From NCBI GenBank assembly GCA_030655515.1, contig JAURVI010000043.1:36771-100770 (forward strand): DNA of 64,000 bases. The letters run 5' to 3'. This document shows positions 36,359 through 45,081 of the stretch, one piece after another (the stretch's first letter is position 1; each line of letters starts with the position of its first letter). This DNA comes from Polaromonas sp. (GTDB lineage: Bacteria; Pseudomonadota; Gammaproteobacteria; Burkholderiales; Burkholderiaceae_C). A program made the translations under genes and the position numbers. The notes beneath the pieces were generated by a model. It was not told the DNA's origin, did not search any database, and saw only the letters and a list, made by a program, of their open reading frames with translations.

Positions 36359-36730
36359 TCAGCGAACCAGGGGCGGACCGCGCGCTTCAAAAAGCGCAGC
36401 CCGGCGGGCGAGGACTTCGCCCTCTGAAAAATGAAAGACAAACGACGACAGCACCATCGGCAACGCCAGCAAGGGCAGCGCCGGCAATACATCGCCGTGG
36501 CTGAGCTGGTCGAAGACGCGGCAATCCGAGGCGTCGCCGTGCGCGGAAAAAAGATCGTCAAGCCAGCCGTGTTCATGCGCATGGCCATCGGCCAGGTGTG
36601 TGTGCGCAGCTTGCCGGTCGTCGCCAGCGCCATGAACCAGCCCATGCATCAGACCCAGCATGGGCGCGAGCAGAAGCACCAGGGCCAGATAGCCCCCTGC
36701 CGCCCGCTTCGCCATGCGCCCGAAAACCAT
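36359..36730 (-). CDS. His-rich small membrane protein beside the TonB receptor, copy 1
   Basis: 123 residues. One N-terminal hydrophobic segment (YLALVLLLAPMLGLMHGLVHG), then a His-rich stretch (HTHLADGHAHEHG), a Cys (DCRVFDQLSHGD), a second hydrophobic segment and a C-terminal motif GEVLAR...LF.ARGPPL.R. The same architecture recurs at 58252-58689 beside the second receptor. Probably a periplasm-facing metal-binding protein. It resembles short DUF2946-type proteins, but that assignment is tentative. It is 6 bp after the DUF3299 gene. Confidence 0.7.
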   Translation of the reverse strand: MVFGRMAKRAAGGYLALVLLLAPMLGLMHGLVHGAGDDRQAAHTHLADGHAHEHGWLDDLFSAHGDASDCRVFDQLSHGDVLPALPLLALPMVLSSFVFHFSEGEVLARRAALFEARGPPLVR

Positions 36731-36736
36731 GCTTGT

Positions 36737-37273
36737 TTACTTCACGGCCACCGCATCACTGATGCGGTAGTAAAGACCATAGGAATCGTCATGGAGCACC
36801 TGGAACCGACCCTCCACCACCACCGCCTCCAGACTGTATTTCACCGGGGTCTTGGTCCTGACCTCGACCATGCTTTCGGGTCCGCCCGGCACGCAGAACG
36901 AGCAGGTCAGCGGCACCGAAGACAGCAGGAAGTGGCGCTGCTTTTCGCCCGGATCCAGCGGCATCATGAAACCTTGAATACGCCGGGTTGTCTGGTTCAG
37001 TGCGAGCTGGCCGGCGTTGAACACCGGCAGGATGCGGTTTTTCTCGTTTTTGGTTTTCACATCGGTCAGCATCGACCAGGGGATCACGTCTGCCCGCAAA
37101 GCCAGTGGCGCGAACGGGCTGTTGGTCCCATGCACACCCGCGCCCTGCCCAGCGGCGGGTAGCGGCGAAGACAGTTGAGCCTGCACCAGACCGGCCACGC
37201 TCAGCGCGCAGGCCAGCAAGACACGAAGTGCCGTTTGCAAAAACACGCAAGCACCATGCCCTGGATTTTTCAT
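36737..37273 (-). CDS. DUF3299 exported protein of the ABC/receptor operon
   Basis: 178 residues. Signal peptide (ALRVLLACALSVAGLVQAQ) followed by a DUF3299-type domain: WSMLTDVKTKNEKNRILPVFNAGQLALNQTTRRIQGFMMPLD, FLLSSVPLTCSFCVPGGPESMVEV and VEGRFQVLHDDSYGLYYRI. In Pseudomonas, DUF3299 proteins occur with a LolD-like ATPase and an FtsX-like permease in zinc-responsive operons. Start ATG 37273 has GGAGA nearby. The CSFC motif could bind metal. Confidence 0.78.
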   Translation of the reverse strand: MKNPGHGACVFLQTALRVLLACALSVAGLVQAQLSSPLPAAGQGAGVHGTNSPFAPLALRADVIPWSMLTDVKTKNEKNRILPVFNAGQLALNQTTRRIQGFMMPLDPGEKQRHFLLSSVPLTCSFCVPGGPESMVEVRTKTPVKYSLEAVVVEGRFQVLHDDSYGLYYRISDAVAVK

Positions 37274-37309
37274 GGCTTGTTCTCCATTGATCGACAGCTT
37301 GACCCGGCC

Positions 37310-37567
37310 TCAATGCGCATGTTTCATGCCGCAGTATTTCCCCACCGCCAGGCCTTTGCAAGAGGACTGCAACTCTTTCATGCAAACCTCTTCCTTCTTG
37401 CCCGATTCCAGGCACTTGGCAGCGGCTTCATGGGCCGCCGCCATGGCCCGGTGGCGCTGGACGTCTTCCTTGGTTTCCTTGTCGTTGTGTTGTGCATTTG
37501 CTATTAATGGTATAGCTGTCAGCGCAATGACAGAAAGGGCTAGAACTACATTTGACATGGTTTTCAT
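37310..37567 (-). CDS. Small exported Cys/His protein
   Basis: 85 residues. Signal peptide (VVLALSVIALTAIPLIANAQ), then a short domain with four cysteines (KCLESGKKEEVCMKELQSSC, later YCGMKHAH) and a His-rich end. Size and location suggest a periplasmic metal-binding or redox-linked accessory. ATG 37567 starts 2 bp after the permease stop with AGGT upstream, so it is in the operon. No family recognised. Confidence 0.72.
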   Translation of the reverse strand: MKTMSNVVLALSVIALTAIPLIANAQHNDKETKEDVQRHRAMAAAHEAAAKCLESGKKEEVCMKELQSSCKGLAVGKYCGMKHAH

Positions 37568-37569
37568 GT

Positions 37570-38772
37570 TTACCTCGATTGCAAAAGTTCAAACGCACTG
37601 ACCCGGTAGGCCTCCCAGGCGGGCAGCAGCGCCGAAAACAGCGCCACAAACAAAGCCAGCAATGGAACGCTGAGCAGCTCGACCGGCCAGGACCAGGCGC
37701 TGATCAGCAATGATTTTTCCAGTTGCAGTGTCCAGCCTATCAGAGCTGTCAAGCCCTGCCCGGCCAGCACCCCGAGCACCGTGGCCAGCAGCGCCAGCCA
37801 CAGCGCTTCACACAGCAGCAGCGCAGCCACTTTGCCCGGCGGCGCACCCAGCATGCGCAGCAGCGCCAGGTCGGTGCATCGCTCCCGCACCGCGCTCCAC
37901 AAGGCGATAAAAACACTCAAACCGGCGGTCAGCAGCAGCACCACCGCCAGCGCGCGCAGCACGTCGGTGCCCACGCCCACCAGGCCCAGCAGGCGCGTGA
38001 TTTCCAGCGCCGGTGCCGCCGCCTGCATCTCGGTGGTGGTGTTGATAAAACGCGGGAAAGTCACCGCCGCCAGCGGCGTCTTGTACTGGATCAGCGCCAG
38101 CGTCAACTCGCGCTCGCCCTCCAGCAGCCTGCGGTCTTCTTCGTCGAGCGCGGTATCGCTTTCGTGAACCTGCCAGACCGACTCTGGAGCAGTCAGCACC
38201 AGCCGGTCCAGCACCGAGTCGCTGGCCGCCAGCACACCGCTGACGGTGTAAGGCGTCTGACCATGGCTGGCACCGCCGCCGGCCAGGCCATGGCTGCCGG
38301 CAAAATGATCGCCCACTTTCAAACCACTCTGCCGCGCCACCTGCGCGCCCAGCACGGCCTGCATCGGACTCGACCACAAGCGGCCCTGCGCAAGTTCGGC
38401 CTGGTAATGGGCGATGTAATCAGGCGTGGTGCCAACAATGCGAAAACCGCGAAAACTGTCGCCCAGGCTGATCGGGATGAGTTTGGCCACCTGCGGATGG
38501 GTTTCCAGCGCCTTGATGGCGGCCAGCGGCACATTGCCGGTTGGCACATCGAGGTGAAAGACGCCCGACAAAATGAGCTGCATCGGGCTGCCCTTGGCGC
38601 CGACCACCACGTCGATGCCGGCCAGGTCGCGCTTGAAAGCCTGGTCGATCTGGTGGCTGACCAGCAGCACAAAAACCATGGACGCCAGCCCGAGGCTCAG
38701 CAGCAACACATTGAGCCCGGCGGCGAGCGGCCTGGACCACAGGTAGCGCCATGCAATTGCTAGCGTTTTCAT
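37570..38772 (-). CDS. FtsX/LolC-type ABC transporter permease
   Basis: 400 residues. N-terminal transmembrane segment (PLAAGLNVLLLSLGLASMVFVLL), a large periplasmic domain (about 40-240), then three C-terminal membrane segments (ALAVVLLLTAGLSVFIALWSAV; ALLLCEALWLALLATVLGVLAG; LLSVPLLALFVALFSALLPAW), the four-helix MacB/LolC layout used to act on periplasmic substrates rather than to import across the inner membrane. Its ATG overlaps the ATPase stop by four bases. Partner of the ATPase at 38769-39425. Confidence 0.88.
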   Translation of the reverse strand: MKTLAIAWRYLWSRPLAAGLNVLLLSLGLASMVFVLLVSHQIDQAFKRDLAGIDVVVGAKGSPMQLILSGVFHLDVPTGNVPLAAIKALETHPQVAKLIPISLGDSFRGFRIVGTTPDYIAHYQAELAQGRLWSSPMQAVLGAQVARQSGLKVGDHFAGSHGLAGGGASHGQTPYTVSGVLAASDSVLDRLVLTAPESVWQVHESDTALDEEDRRLLEGERELTLALIQYKTPLAAVTFPRFINTTTEMQAAAPALEITRLLGLVGVGTDVLRALAVVLLLTAGLSVFIALWSAVRERCTDLALLRMLGAPPGKVAALLLCEALWLALLATVLGVLAGQGLTALIGWTLQLEKSLLISAWSWPVELLSVPLLALFVALFSALLPAWEAYRVSAFELLQSR

Positions 38773-39425
38773 CGCTGGTTGCTCCCGATATACAAGAACT
38801 GGAAACCCATTTGACTGTCAAGACAGTCTGCAACCCGGGCGTCATGGGTAGCCATCACCAAGGTCGCGCCCTGGTGCCTGGCGGTCGCCTGCAGCAGCTT
38901 GACCGCCGCCTGCGCCGCCGCATCGTCCAGGCTGGCCGTGGGTTCGTCCGCAAGAATCACCTGCGGCCGCAGCAGCACCGCACGCGCCAGCGCCACCCGC
39001 TGCGCCTGCCCGCCCGAGAGCTGGGCTGGTTTGCGCCGCGCCAGGTCCTGCACACCAAGTGCCGTGAGTGCTTCGGCAATGCGCTGCTCGTCCTGCGCCT
39101 GCCTGGCCGCCCACTGCGCCATCGCCAGGTTGTCATGCACCGTCAGCGCGGCGCTCAGATGAAGTTTTTGCGGCAGAAAACCAATGGTCTTTGCGCGCCA
39201 GGCATCGCCGGCAACCTTGCCCAGCGCCTGCAATGACTGACCTGCCACGGTCATGTCGCCCGCGCCGGGACCCAGCAAACCAGCCGCCAGCGCCAGCCAA
39301 GTGGACTTGCCCGAACCCGACGCACCGCAGAGCAGCAGCACACCGCCCTGCGCCACGTCGATGTCTTCAAACTGAAGTGCGGGACCATCGGCGTACCGGT
39401 AGGCCAGTTGTCGGGTGCTGATCAC
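38769..39425 (-). CDS. LolD/MacB-type ABC transporter ATPase
   Basis: 218 residues from GTG 39425. Walker A GASGSGKST, Q-loop FLPQKLHL, signature LSGGQAQRVALARA, Walker B VILADEPTASLD and switch ATHDARV are all intact. Belongs to the LolD/FtsE-like group that powers FtsX-type permeases. Its start overlaps the stop of the small Cys protein (GTGA), and its stop overlaps the permease start (ATGA). Confidence 0.93.
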   Translation of the reverse strand: MISTRQLAYRYADGPALQFEDIDVAQGGVLLLCGASGSGKSTWLALAAGLLGPGAGDMTVAGQSLQALGKVAGDAWRAKTIGFLPQKLHLSAALTVHDNLAMAQWAARQAQDEQRIAEALTALGVQDLARRKPAQLSGGQAQRVALARAVLLRPQVILADEPTASLDDAAAQAAVKLLQATARHQGATLVMATHDARVADCLDSQMGFQFLYIGSNQR

Positions 39426-39622
39426 GCAGGCACGCTCCGAATGTCAGAAGTGCCCGTGGCGCAATCGGCACACACGCCACGGCAGTTCTGGCACTCAAAG
39501 TGCGGCATGGCATGTACGCCAGTCGGCATGGCCTGGTAGTGACGCACCCGGCTGGCATCCACGCGGCACAACAGCGTAGCTATCGGGTCTGCGGTGGGTT
39601 CGTTGGGAGCGACAGGGGCCAT
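39422..39622 (-). CDS. Small Cys-rich protein coupled to the ABC ATPase
   Basis: 66 residues from ATG 39622, though the frame is open further upstream to 39802. The C-terminal half has a clustered CQNCRGVCADC followed by ATGTSDIRSVPA. No signal peptide and no recognised family. Evidence for reality: its TGA overlaps the ATPase GTG by the classic GTGA arrangement, placing it as first gene of the operon. The cysteine cluster suggests zinc binding, possibly a sensor or chaperone. Confidence is limited by the uncertain start. Confidence 0.5.
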   Translation of the reverse strand: MAPVAPNEPTADPIATLLCRVDASRVRHYQAMPTGVHAMPHFECQNCRGVCADCATGTSDIRSVPA

Positions 39623-39963
39623 GGTGGTTTTGGAGCTGGTATGCACTGCTACCAGCTTGACACGATAACGCAATTGGGTTGCATCATTGTCAAAGCCCGG
39701 AGCCGGGTTGAACCCCAATCTGCAAAAGACAGCTTTCGCCTGTGAGCCGAGCGTTTGGTGCAACGCTGCAAGCACGACCGCTGGGAGCGGGTTTTCTGCC
39801 AATATTGTGGGGTCAGTATTGTGGCGTCAGAACCCAATAACCATAACCCCGACGAATCCGGCTCGCCTTTTTCAGGTCACTTTTTGGGTGACGCAAAAAG
39901 GTGACTGCGCTGTCGGGCGCACGTCCCGACACCCAGTACGCCAGCCCAAACCAGCCCAGCGAC
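39623..39963. other. Operon promoter region and palindromic hairpin
   Basis: 341 bp between the Cys-rich ORF and murB, both on the minus strand. Expected to hold the operon promoter. GATAACGCAA...TTGCATC near 39663-39684 is an imperfect dyad that might be an operator; it does not match a canonical Zur box. A hairpin-forming repeat lies at 39874-39906. No RNA gene recognised. Confidence 0.4.
39874..39906. repeat. GGTCACTTTTTG-type inverted repeat
   Basis: AGGTCACTTTTTG (39874-39886) and CAAAAAGGTGACT (39894-39906) form an imperfect hairpin around GGTGACG. Placed 58 bp after the murB stop, it may serve as its transcription end or be another dispersed palindrome. Confidence 0.5.
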
Positions 39964-41004
39964 TCACACCACCACCGGCTCCGGCTCCAGCCGGATGCCA
40001 AAGCGCTCGTACACGCTGGTCTGGATCGCCTTGGCCAGCGTCATGACTTCACCGCCGGTGACGCCGCCCCGGTTCACCAGCACCAGCGCCTGCTGGTCAT
40101 AAACGCCGGCGTTGCCTATGGTTTTGCCTTTCCAGCCACAGGCATCGATGAGCCAGCCTGCCGCCAGCTTGACGGAGCCGTCAGCCAGCAGGTAATGAAC
40201 GATTTTAGGTTCGCGGGCGATGATGTCGGCGCATTGCTCGGGCGTGACGGTGGGGTTTTTGAAGAAGCTGCCGGCATTGCCGATCACCTGCGGGTCGGGC
40301 AGCTTGGCGCGCCGAATGTCGCAAATCCACTCATAAATTTGTAGCGCATCAGGCGCACCGGATGCCGACTGGAGCATCTTTTTCTCCAGATCGGCGTAAC
40401 CCAGCACAGCTTTCCAGGGCTTGGGCAGGGCAAAACGCACCCGCGTGATCAGGGCCTTGCCGGCCAGGCCGAAGCCCTTAGCGCCGGTGCTGGCATGTTT
40501 GAACACCGAATCGCGGTAGCCGAACGCGCATTGCGCGGCATCGAGCGTGAAGCTTTTGCCGGTGGTCAAATCCACGGCGTCGAGCGAGTCAAACCGGTCT
40601 TGCAGCTCCACCCCGTAGGCGCCTATGTTCTGCACCGGCGAGCCGCCCACGGTACCGGGAATCAGGGCCAGGTTTTCCAGCCCCGGGTAGCCATTGTGCA
40701 GGGTCCAGGCCACGAACTCATGCCAGTTCTCGCCGGCGCCAGCTTCCACAATCCAGGCTTTGGCGGTCTCGCCCAGCAACTTTTTGCCCATGATTTCGAC
40801 CTTGAGCACCACGGACTTGACGTCGCCGGTGATCACGATGTTGCTGCCGCCGCCGAGCACGAACTTGGGTGCCGCCTGCAAGGCCGCATCGGCCAGTACG
40901 GCGGCCACATCCCGCTCGCCGGCGATGCGCACCAGCGTCAGGGCCTTGGCCATGATGCCAAAGGTGTTGGAAAACTGGAGCGGAACGTTTTTCTCGACTA
41001 ACAT
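39964..41004 (-). CDS. murB: UDP-N-acetylenolpyruvoylglucosamine reductase
   Basis: 346 residues. MurB reduces UDP-GlcNAc-enolpyruvate to UDP-MurNAc with NADPH and FAD in peptidoglycan synthesis. FAD-binding LGGGSNIVI, the active-site [28 protein letters not shown] and the catalytic NAGSFFKNP (Ser) are present; the type I (E. coli-like) C-terminal extension ends [28 protein letters not shown]. Divergent from yajQ, 66 bp between starts. Confidence 0.96.
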   Translation of the reverse strand: MLVEKNVPLQFSNTFGIMAKALTLVRIAGERDVAAVLADAALQAAPKFVLGGGSNIVITGDVKSVVLKVEIMGKKLLGETAKAWIVEAGAGENWHEFVAWTLHNGYPGLENLALIPGTVGGSPVQNIGAYGVELQDRFDSLDAVDLTTGKSFTLDAAQCAFGYRDSVFKHASTGAKGFGLAGKALITRVRFALPKPWKAVLGYADLEKKMLQSASGAPDALQIYEWICDIRRAKLPDPQVIGNAGSFFKNPTVTPEQCADIIAREPKIVHYLLADGSVKLAAGWLIDACGWKGKTIGNAGVYDQQALVLVNRGGVTGGEVMTLAKAIQTSVYERFGIRLEPEPVVV

Positions 41005-41070
41005 GGCGGGATTGTCTCACCCAGCCACCCGTCCCAACGCAAGAACTCACAACCCAAGAAGCTGAAAATC

Positions 41071-41556
41071 ATGCCCTCTTTCGACACCGTTCTCGAAGCC
41101 GATCTGGTCAAGGTCAAAAATTCGGTCGAAAACACCGCCAAGGAAATCGGAACGCGCTTTGACTTCAAGGGCACCGCCGCAGCCATTGAGCTCAAGGACA
41201 AGGAAATCACGCTGATCGGCGACAGCGATTTCCAGCTCGATCAGATCAACGACATCTTGCGCAACAAAATGACCAAAAGCGGCGTGGACGTGCGCTTCCT
41301 CGATGCGGGGAAGGCCGAAAAAATCGGCGGCGACAAGGTCAAGCAGATCATCAAGGTCCGCAACGGCATCGAGACGGAACAGGCCAAGAAAATCTCGCAA
41401 CTGATCAAGGGCAGCAAGGTCAAGGTGCAAGCCTCCATCCAGGGCGACGCCGTGCGCGTGACAGGCGCCAAGCGCGACGACCTGCAAGCGGCGATGGCGA
41501 TGATTCGCGCCGAACTTCCCGATATGCCGCTGAGCTTTAACAACTTTCGGGACTGA
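41071..41556 (+). CDS. yajQ: YajQ-family nucleotide-binding protein
   Basis: 161 residues. [34 protein letters not shown] and the closing [19 protein letters not shown] are diagnostic of YajQ (UPF0234), two ferredoxin-like domains that bind cyclic di-GMP in Xanthomonas and Pseudomonas relatives and act with transcription factors. Cytoplasmic. The protease gene follows after 4 bp, so they are probably co-transcribed. Confidence 0.95.
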   Translation: MPSFDTVLEADLVKVKNSVENTAKEIGTRFDFKGTAAAIELKDKEITLIGDSDFQLDQINDILRNKMTKSGVDVRFLDAGKAEKIGGDKVKQIIKVRNGIETEQAKKISQLIKGSKVKVQASIQGDAVRVTGAKRDDLQAAMAMIRAELPDMPLSFNNFRD

Positions 41557-41560
41557 AGCC

Positions 41561-42238
41561 ATGACCTCCTTGCGCGCCCGGCTTTTCGTCGCATGGATGC
41601 TTGGCCTAGCGGGCTTGTGCGGGACTTCAGCGGCCCAGGCGCAAAGCATCGCCCTGGCCGGCATGCTGGGCAGCAAGGCGCTGCTGATTGTCAACGGCGG
41701 GCCGCCCAAGTCGGTGGCGGCCGGTGAAACGCACCAGGGCGTGAAGGTGGTGTCCACCTCCGGCGACCAGGCGGTTCTCGAACTCTCGGGCAAGCGCCAT
41801 ACGCTGCGCGTCGGTGACGCCCCGGTCAGCGTCGGTGGCGGGGGGGGATCGGGCGGCGGCGCCGGCAAGGGAAACCGGATCGTGCTGAGCGCCGGCAGCG
41901 GCGGGCATTTCATGACGGGGGGCCAGATCAATGGCCGCGCGGTGCAATTCATGGTGGACACCGGCGCCACCAGCATCGCGATGAGTGCGTCCGACGCCGA
42001 ACGGGCCGGCATCGCCTACAAAGGCGGCCAGCCGGTGCAGATGAGCACCGCCAACGGTGTGACGCAGGGTTTTCGCGTGAAGCTCAATTCAGTGCGGGTC
42101 GGCGATGTCGAGGTCTATGACGTTGACGCCGTGGTGTCGCCCCAGCCCATGCCTTACATGCTGCTGGGCAACAGTTTTTTGACGCGTTTTCAGATGATTC
42201 GGGAAAATGACCAGATGACGCTGGTCAAACGTTTTTAA
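41561..42238 (+). CDS. Retropepsin-like aspartic protease (TIGR02281 type)
   Basis: 225 residues. Signal peptide (MLGLAGLCGTSAAQAQS), a linker with a Gly run (VGGGGGSGGGAGKGN) and a C-terminal retropepsin domain with the active-site VDTGATSIAMS and the flap/second-loop LLGNSFLTRF. Bacterial members act in the periplasm or at the membrane as dimers; substrates are mostly unknown. Convergent with plsY 25 bp away. Confidence 0.85.
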   Translation: MTSLRARLFVAWMLGLAGLCGTSAAQAQSIALAGMLGSKALLIVNGGPPKSVAAGETHQGVKVVSTSGDQAVLELSGKRHTLRVGDAPVSVGGGGGSGGGAGKGNRIVLSAGSGGHFMTGGQINGRAVQFMVDTGATSIAMSASDAERAGIAYKGGQPVQMSTANGVTQGFRVKLNSVRVGDVEVYDVDAVVSPQPMPYMLLGNSFLTRFQMIRENDQMTLVKRF

Positions 42239-42263
42239 CCCCCCGCTCACAGCGCCTGCCGGC

Positions 42264-42896
42264 TCAGCCTTTGCGTCCGCCGCCGAGTTTCGATTCCTTG
42301 CCCTGCAGCAGCTTGTTGATGTTCTCCCGGTGCCGCAACATCAGAAAAGCGCTCATGACAAACAGGGCCAGCACCATGGTTTTGTCGGCATACCAAAAGG
42401 CGCGGTCGCCGATCAGGTAGTACCAGGGCGCAAAGATGGCGCAGGCAATCGCCGCCAGCGACGAGTAGCGCGAAAAAAACGCCACGATGACCCAGGTGGT
42501 CAGCGTGGCCAGCCCCAGCACCCAATGGATGCCAAACAAAACCCCGGCGGCGGTCGCCACCCCCTTGCCACCCTGAAACCGGAAGAACACCGGGTACAAG
42601 TGCCCGATAAAGGCCGCCAGGCCCACGGCAGCCAGCGTGCCTTCGCGCAGGCCGTGGTCTTTGCCAAACCACAGCACCAGCGCCATCGGCAGCCAGCCCT
42701 TGCAGGCATCGAGCAGCAGCGTTGCGGCCGCCGCCACCTTGTTGCCTGAGCGCAGCACATTGGTCGCGCCGGGGTTTTTGCTGCCGTAGCCGCGCGGGTC
42801 CTCCAGTCCCATCAGTTTGCTGACAATGACGGCAAACGACAGCGAGCCGATCAGGTAGGCCGCCAGCACGGCGCCGATGGGGTAAACGTAGTCCAT
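42264..42896 (-). CDS. plsY: Acyl-phosphate:glycerol-3-phosphate acyltransferase
   Basis: 210 residues from ATG 42896, five or more membrane segments. Signature motifs: [32 protein letters not shown] (motif with Gly-Ser-Asn-Pro-Gly-Ala-Thr-Asn), and [19 protein letters not shown]. PlsY makes lysophosphatidic acid from acyl-phosphate in the inner membrane. 44 bp after the aldo/keto reductase gene on the same strand. Confidence 0.95.
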   Translation of the reverse strand: MDYVYPIGAVLAAYLIGSLSFAVIVSKLMGLEDPRGYGSKNPGATNVLRSGNKVAAAATLLLDACKGWLPMALVLWFGKDHGLREGTLAAVGLAAFIGHLYPVFFRFQGGKGVATAAGVLFGIHWVLGLATLTTWVIVAFFSRYSSLAAIACAIFAPWYYLIGDRAFWYADKTMVLALFVMSAFLMLRHRENINKLLQGKESKLGGGRKG

Positions 42897-42940
42897 TTGT
42901 TCTCCGGTGTTTTGTTTTTCAGTCCGCGAAGGCACGAGAG

Positions 42941-44005
42941 TTACAACGCCGGATCTCTCATGTCCCAACGAATCTTGTCAATCTCGGCCAGCAACTCGGA
43001 CGAAAGCGAGGTTCCGTAAACATCCAGGTCTTCGTCGAGCTGCGCCAGCGAAGTCACGCCAATGATGGTGCTGGCGACCTGCCACTTGGTGTAGCAAAAC
43101 GCCAGCGCCAGTTGCGTCGGGCTCAAACCATGTTCGCACGCCAGCGCGTTGTAGCGGCGCGCGGCGGCCAGTGCTTCGAGCCGGCCCCAGCGCTGCTTGC
43201 GCATCGACTCGAATTTGGCAATGCGCGCGGCTTGCGGCGCGGCCGGGCCGATGGTGCCGCTGGCATCGTATTTGCCGGTCAGCAAGCCAAAGCCCAGCGG
43301 CGAATAGGCCAGCAGCGACACGCCCAGCCGGTGCAGGGTTTCGTCCAGCCCATTTTCAACCGTCCGATTAATCAGGCAGTAAGGGTTCTGCACGGTCGCA
43401 ATTTTGGGCAGGCCGTGCTGCTCCGCCAGACGCACAAACTCATGCACGCCATAAGGCGTTTCGTTGGACAGGCCAATCGCGCGCACCTTGCCCGCCTTGA
43501 CCAGGCCAGCCAGCGCTTCGAGCTGCCGGGCAATGGTGCTGACCGGCTTGTCCTTGGCCGGATCGAAATACATCGTTCCGAAAGCCGGTACATGGCGTGC
43601 CGGCCAGTGAATCTGGTACAGGTCAATCACATCGGTCTGCAGGCGCTTGAGGCTGTCTTCACAAGCCTGCACGATGTCCTGCGGCGTCAGATCGGGGCTG
43701 CCCTTGCGTATCCAGGGCATGCCGCGCGCCGGGCCTGCCACCTTGGTCGCCAGCACCAGTTTGCCTCTGGCGCCTGGACGTTTGGCAAACCAGTTGCCGA
43801 GGATGGTTTCGGTGGCGCCAAAAGTCTCGAGCCGGGCCGGCACCGAATACATTTCTGCCGTGTCCAGAAAGTTGACGCCCCGCTCCAGTGCGCGGTCGAG
43901 AATCGAATGGGCGCTGGCTTCGTTGACCTGCTCGCCAAAAGTCATGGTGCCCAGGCAAATGGGGGTGACCTCTAGGCCGCTGCTGCCGAGTTGTACTTTA
44001 TTCAT
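42941..44005 (-). CDS. Aldo/keto reductase (Tas-like)
   Basis: 354 residues. NADPH-dependent oxidoreductase barrel with [29 protein letters not shown], catalytic tetrad positions in FLDTAEMY (Asp, Tyr), [10 protein letters not shown] (Lys) and [11 protein letters not shown] (His). Closest to the Tas/YajO-type long members. Physiological substrate unknown. First gene of a likely two-gene unit with plsY. Confidence 0.9.
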   Translation of the reverse strand: MNKVQLGSSGLEVTPICLGTMTFGEQVNEASAHSILDRALERGVNFLDTAEMYSVPARLETFGATETILGNWFAKRPGARGKLVLATKVAGPARGMPWIRKGSPDLTPQDIVQACEDSLKRLQTDVIDLYQIHWPARHVPAFGTMYFDPAKDKPVSTIARQLEALAGLVKAGKVRAIGLSNETPYGVHEFVRLAEQHGLPKIATVQNPYCLINRTVENGLDETLHRLGVSLLAYSPLGFGLLTGKYDASGTIGPAAPQAARIAKFESMRKQRWGRLEALAAARRYNALACEHGLSPTQLALAFCYTKWQVASTIIGVTSLAQLDEDLDVYGTSLSSELLAEIDKIRWDMRDPAL

Positions 44006-44202
44006 GGGACTCGATTCAAAAACATGCTGGAAATATGAAATGGGGCCTGTCGCCCACCCAAAGGCCCTAGTTTAAAGGCGGGCGAGGGCAAGGAGTCGGG
44101 CGATTGGCTTACAAAGAACTACCATTTGCCGCGTAGGATTCATGTACAAAGCGTGTACAAAGGCTCTAATCAATCCGCTTTGCAACTTTCAGGAGAACCC
44201 CC

Positions 44203-44862
44203 ATGAAACCAACCCTTACCGCCCTTGCCTGCGCCGCCCTCTTGCTGAGCGGTTGCGCCAACATGAGCGAGACCCAGCAGGATACCGCCAAAGGTGCCGG
44301 CATCGGTGCTGTCGTCGGCGCTGTCATAGGCGCTGCCACCGACGGCTCAAAAGGCGCGGCCACGGGTGCGGTGCTGGGCGGTGCGGTGGGCGCAGGCGGC
44401 GGCTACCTCTGGTCCAGGAAAATGCAGGACCAGAAAGCCGCGATGGAGCGGGCCACGTCCGGCACCGGCGTCGCCGTGAGCCAGACCGCCGACAACCGCC
44501 TCAAGCTCGACATCCCTTCCGATATCTCTTTCGCCACCGCCCGGTCCGACATCAACGCCAGCTTCGCGCCGATTCTCAATCAGTTCGCATCCAGCCTGAA
44601 CCAGAATCCGGTAACCACGGTGACCATCATCGGCCACACCGACAACACCGGCAGCGATGCTGTCAACAACCCGCTGTCCGTTGACCGCGCCAACAGCACC
44701 CGCGACTACCTGGTCGGCCGCGGTGTGGCCCGTAACCGCATTGCAACCGATGGCCGCGGTGAACGCGAGCCGATTGCCGACAACAACACCGCGCAAGGTC
44801 GCGCCAAAAACCGCCGCGTGGAAATTTATGTGGCTGAGCCGGCGCAGGCCTCCGCCCGATAA
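44203..44862 (+). CDS. OmpA-family lipoprotein
   Basis: 219 residues. Lipobox LLLSGCAN (Cys 20) anchors it to a membrane, a Gly-zipper segment (GAGIGAVVGAVIGAATDGSKGAATGAVLGGAVGAGGG) follows, then a C-terminal OmpA domain with peptidoglycan-binding NxxLSxxRA variant (NNPLSVDRANSTRDYL) and GRGEREPIADN. It should tie the outer membrane to peptidoglycan. A terminator lies at 44889-44910. The upstream 197 bp hold the promoter and no gene. Confidence 0.93.
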   Translation: MKPTLTALACAALLLSGCANMSETQQDTAKGAGIGAVVGAVIGAATDGSKGAATGAVLGGAVGAGGGYLWSRKMQDQKAAMERATSGTGVAVSQTADNRLKLDIPSDISFATARSDINASFAPILNQFASSLNQNPVTTVTIIGHTDNTGSDAVNNPLSVDRANSTRDYLVGRGVARNRIATDGRGEREPIADNNTAQGRAKNRRVEIYVAEPAQASAR

Positions 44863-44888
44863 TCCTGCGAACGTATCGCCCCAGCACG

Positions 44889-44910
44889 AAGCACCCTTCG
44901 GGGTGCTTTT
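44889..44910 (+). terminator. Terminator of the OmpA gene
   Basis: AGCACCC, tetraloop TTCG, GGGTGCT, then TTTTTCTT. A strong, short intrinsic terminator 27 bp after the stop. Confidence 0.9.
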
Positions 44911-44969
44911 TCTTGCCTGCCGCCTTTCACACGGGGGTTCCAAGACCCGACGGAAACGCAACGGAAACG

Positions 44970-45047
44970 CTCTTCTTCCCGCAATTTAAGCGCGCGCCGC
45001 TGGACCTTGCCGGTGGTCGTCATCGGCAACGCATCCATCAATCCGAT
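44970..45047 (-). pseudogene. Remnant of the C-terminus of an AMP-binding acyl-CoA synthetase-like gene
   Basis: The minus strand reads KIGLMDALPMTTTGKVQRRA then LKLREEE. LP.TTTGKVQRR is the C-terminal catalytic-lysine motif of AMP-forming acyl-CoA synthetases. Upstream the frame hits a stop (TAA, near 45049) and nothing else of the enzyme is present, so about 80 bp is all that remains. It lies between the OmpA terminator and the hydrolase gene. Confidence 0.5.
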
Positions 45048-45081
45048 CTTATTTATGATGGACGTTTACCAGGTTAATCCA

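Noticed and set aside
39655..39700. Zur box upstream of the ABC/receptor operon
   Set aside because: Only an imperfect GATAACGCAA/TTGCATC dyad is present; it does not match the usual GTTATA-type palindrome, so no site is claimed.
45007..45081. Upstream starts for the alpha/beta hydrolase
   Set aside because: These codons overlap the acyl-CoA synthetase relic on the other strand and lack homology; ATG 45082 fits the fold start better.
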